This document shows, piece after piece, positions 5,955-6,149 of a DNA stretch of 6,149 nucleotides. Source of the stretch: G020348385 sp964580235 (lineage in GTDB: Bacteria > Acidobacteriota > Aminicenantia > Aminicenantales > Aminicenantaceae). How positions within the stretch are numbered: position 1 is the stretch's first letter; the number at the start of each line of letters is the position of its first letter. The notes below the pieces were generated by a model that had not been told where the DNA came from, did no database searches, and saw only the letters and a program-made list of their open reading frames with translations. Both the position numbers and the translations under genes were made by a program. The stretch is taken from the NCBI GenBank assembly GCA_964580235.1, contig CAZOJY010000159.1, positions 1 to 6,149 on the forward strand, read 5' to 3'.

Positions 5955-5969
5955 GGCTCCTGGGGCCTT
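5921..5969 (-). terminator. Inverted repeat spanning the stop of the minus-strand gene
   Basis: AAGGCCCC (5921-5928) and GGGGCCTT (5962-5969) are perfect complements around a 33-nt loop. Inside it sits a second tight palindrome, CCAGG-CT-CCTGG (5952-5963). On the minus strand this places a GC-rich stem around the TGA. No T-tract follows, so it would be an imperfect terminator. It also overlaps the T arm of the tRNA-like sequence. Confidence 0.25.
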
Positions 5970-6149
5970 CCAGTTCTTCTGAAAAGATTTCTGGCCGGCG
6001 ATTGCCGATAACACAGGAACGAGAAATGACTTTATTTCTGTCATAACTTCATGGAATGAATGAGGAGCACCAGCTGAGACGGCCTTTCTCAAGAAAGCTC
6101 TCCACTGTGTCTCTCTTGTTTGATCTTCAGAAAATGATTTCTTGAAGAC
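5946..6149 (-). CDS. AbiEii-family nucleotidyltransferase, C-terminal end (start outside window)
   Basis: The minus strand is open from the window edge to a TGA at 5948-5946, giving 67 codons. The peptide reads like a true C-terminus: TQWRAFLRKA, then FHEVMTEIKSFLVPVLSAIA, then FQKNWKAPGAWK. From memory this matches the C-terminal tail of a long-form AbiEii/AbiGii nucleotidyltransferase group ('xxQWxAFLRK...EVvxxixxFLxPvlxA...F...W.PGGPW'). The catalytic motifs would lie outside the window and cannot be checked. It is not a relative of the 1401-2222 toxin at this end, so it would be a second, different system. It is richer in GC (sampled lines 52-55%) than the other genes here. A plus-strand frame across the same bases has no protein-like character. 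The hairpin at 5921-5969 overlaps its stop. Confidence in a real gene is good; the family call is moderate. Confidence 0.65.
   Translation of the reverse strand, partial: VFKKSFSEDQTRETQWRAFLRKAVSAGAPHSFHEVMTEIKSFLVPVLSAIAGQKSFQKNWKAPGAWK

Noticed and set aside
5945..6030. GTCATTTC (5945-5952) with GAAATGAC (6023-6030), considered as a circularly permuted tRNA
   Set aside because: The 8-bp match suggested a 3'-half-before-5'-half arrangement, but no D arm follows 6023, and the region is well explained by a minus-strand coding sequence.
5852..6046. Plus-strand 64-codon reading frame
   Set aside because: It runs across the tRNA-like sequence and antisense to the minus-strand gene, has no ribosome binding site, and its peptide looks like translated structural or antisense DNA.
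6124..6148. TCTTCA...TGAAGA inverted repeat at the right edge
   Set aside because: It lies inside the minus-strand coding region and is cut by the window edge. It is short enough to be coincidental.
1..6149. CRISPR array
   Set aside because: No regularly spaced repeats of CRISPR length were seen anywhere in the window.

Overview
The window has the character of a moderately AT-rich bacterial genome. Hand counts on single 60-base lines give about 40-43% GC in the 3309-4649 gene, about 30-33% in the toxin-antitoxin pair, and above 50% at the right end. No ribosomal or other housekeeping marker is present, so taxonomy is only an inference. The 6-bladed beta-propeller lipoproteins ending in KMKWE, and the ECF sigma factor leading a four-gene operon of membrane or exported proteins, resemble Candidatus Aminicenantes (OP8) or related Acidobacteriota lineages. 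All identifications were made by eye.

Layout. Positions 1-441 hold the 3' end of a beta-propeller gene that is a clear paralogue of the complete propeller gene at 4660-5823. Positions 577-2222 hold a complete AbiE-type (type IV) toxin-antitoxin operon: the winged-helix antitoxin/repressor AbiEi and, 2 nt downstream, the nucleotidyltransferase toxin AbiEii. It has its own good sigma-70-type promoter. The pair is visibly more AT-rich than its neighbours. It is bracketed by two exact 14-nt direct repeats (476-489 and 2316-2329), as expected of a cassette inserted between a propeller gene and the next operon.

Positions 2411-5823 form a tight four-gene operon with gaps of 1, 3 and 10 nt. It encodes an ECF sigma factor, a small single-pass membrane protein in the anti-sigma position but without a zinc-binding motif, a 446-residue membrane-anchored protein with a pseudopilin (GspG)-like C-terminal tail, and a lipoprotein predicted to be a 6-bladed beta-propeller. 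The likely logic is an envelope-sensing sigma system with extracytoplasmic partners. This is inferred from gene order and membrane signals.

Positions 5824-6149 are a second boundary. AT-rich intergenic DNA, carrying a third copy of part of the flanking repeat, changes abruptly at about 5880 to GC-richer DNA. That DNA begins with a degenerate tRNA-like sequence (T arm and anticodon loop readable, D stem unpaired). On the minus strand it continues with the C-terminal 67 codons of what looks like a second, unrelated AbiEii-family nucleotidyltransferase. The window is therefore a sigma/propeller island with accessory toxin-antitoxin material on both sides.
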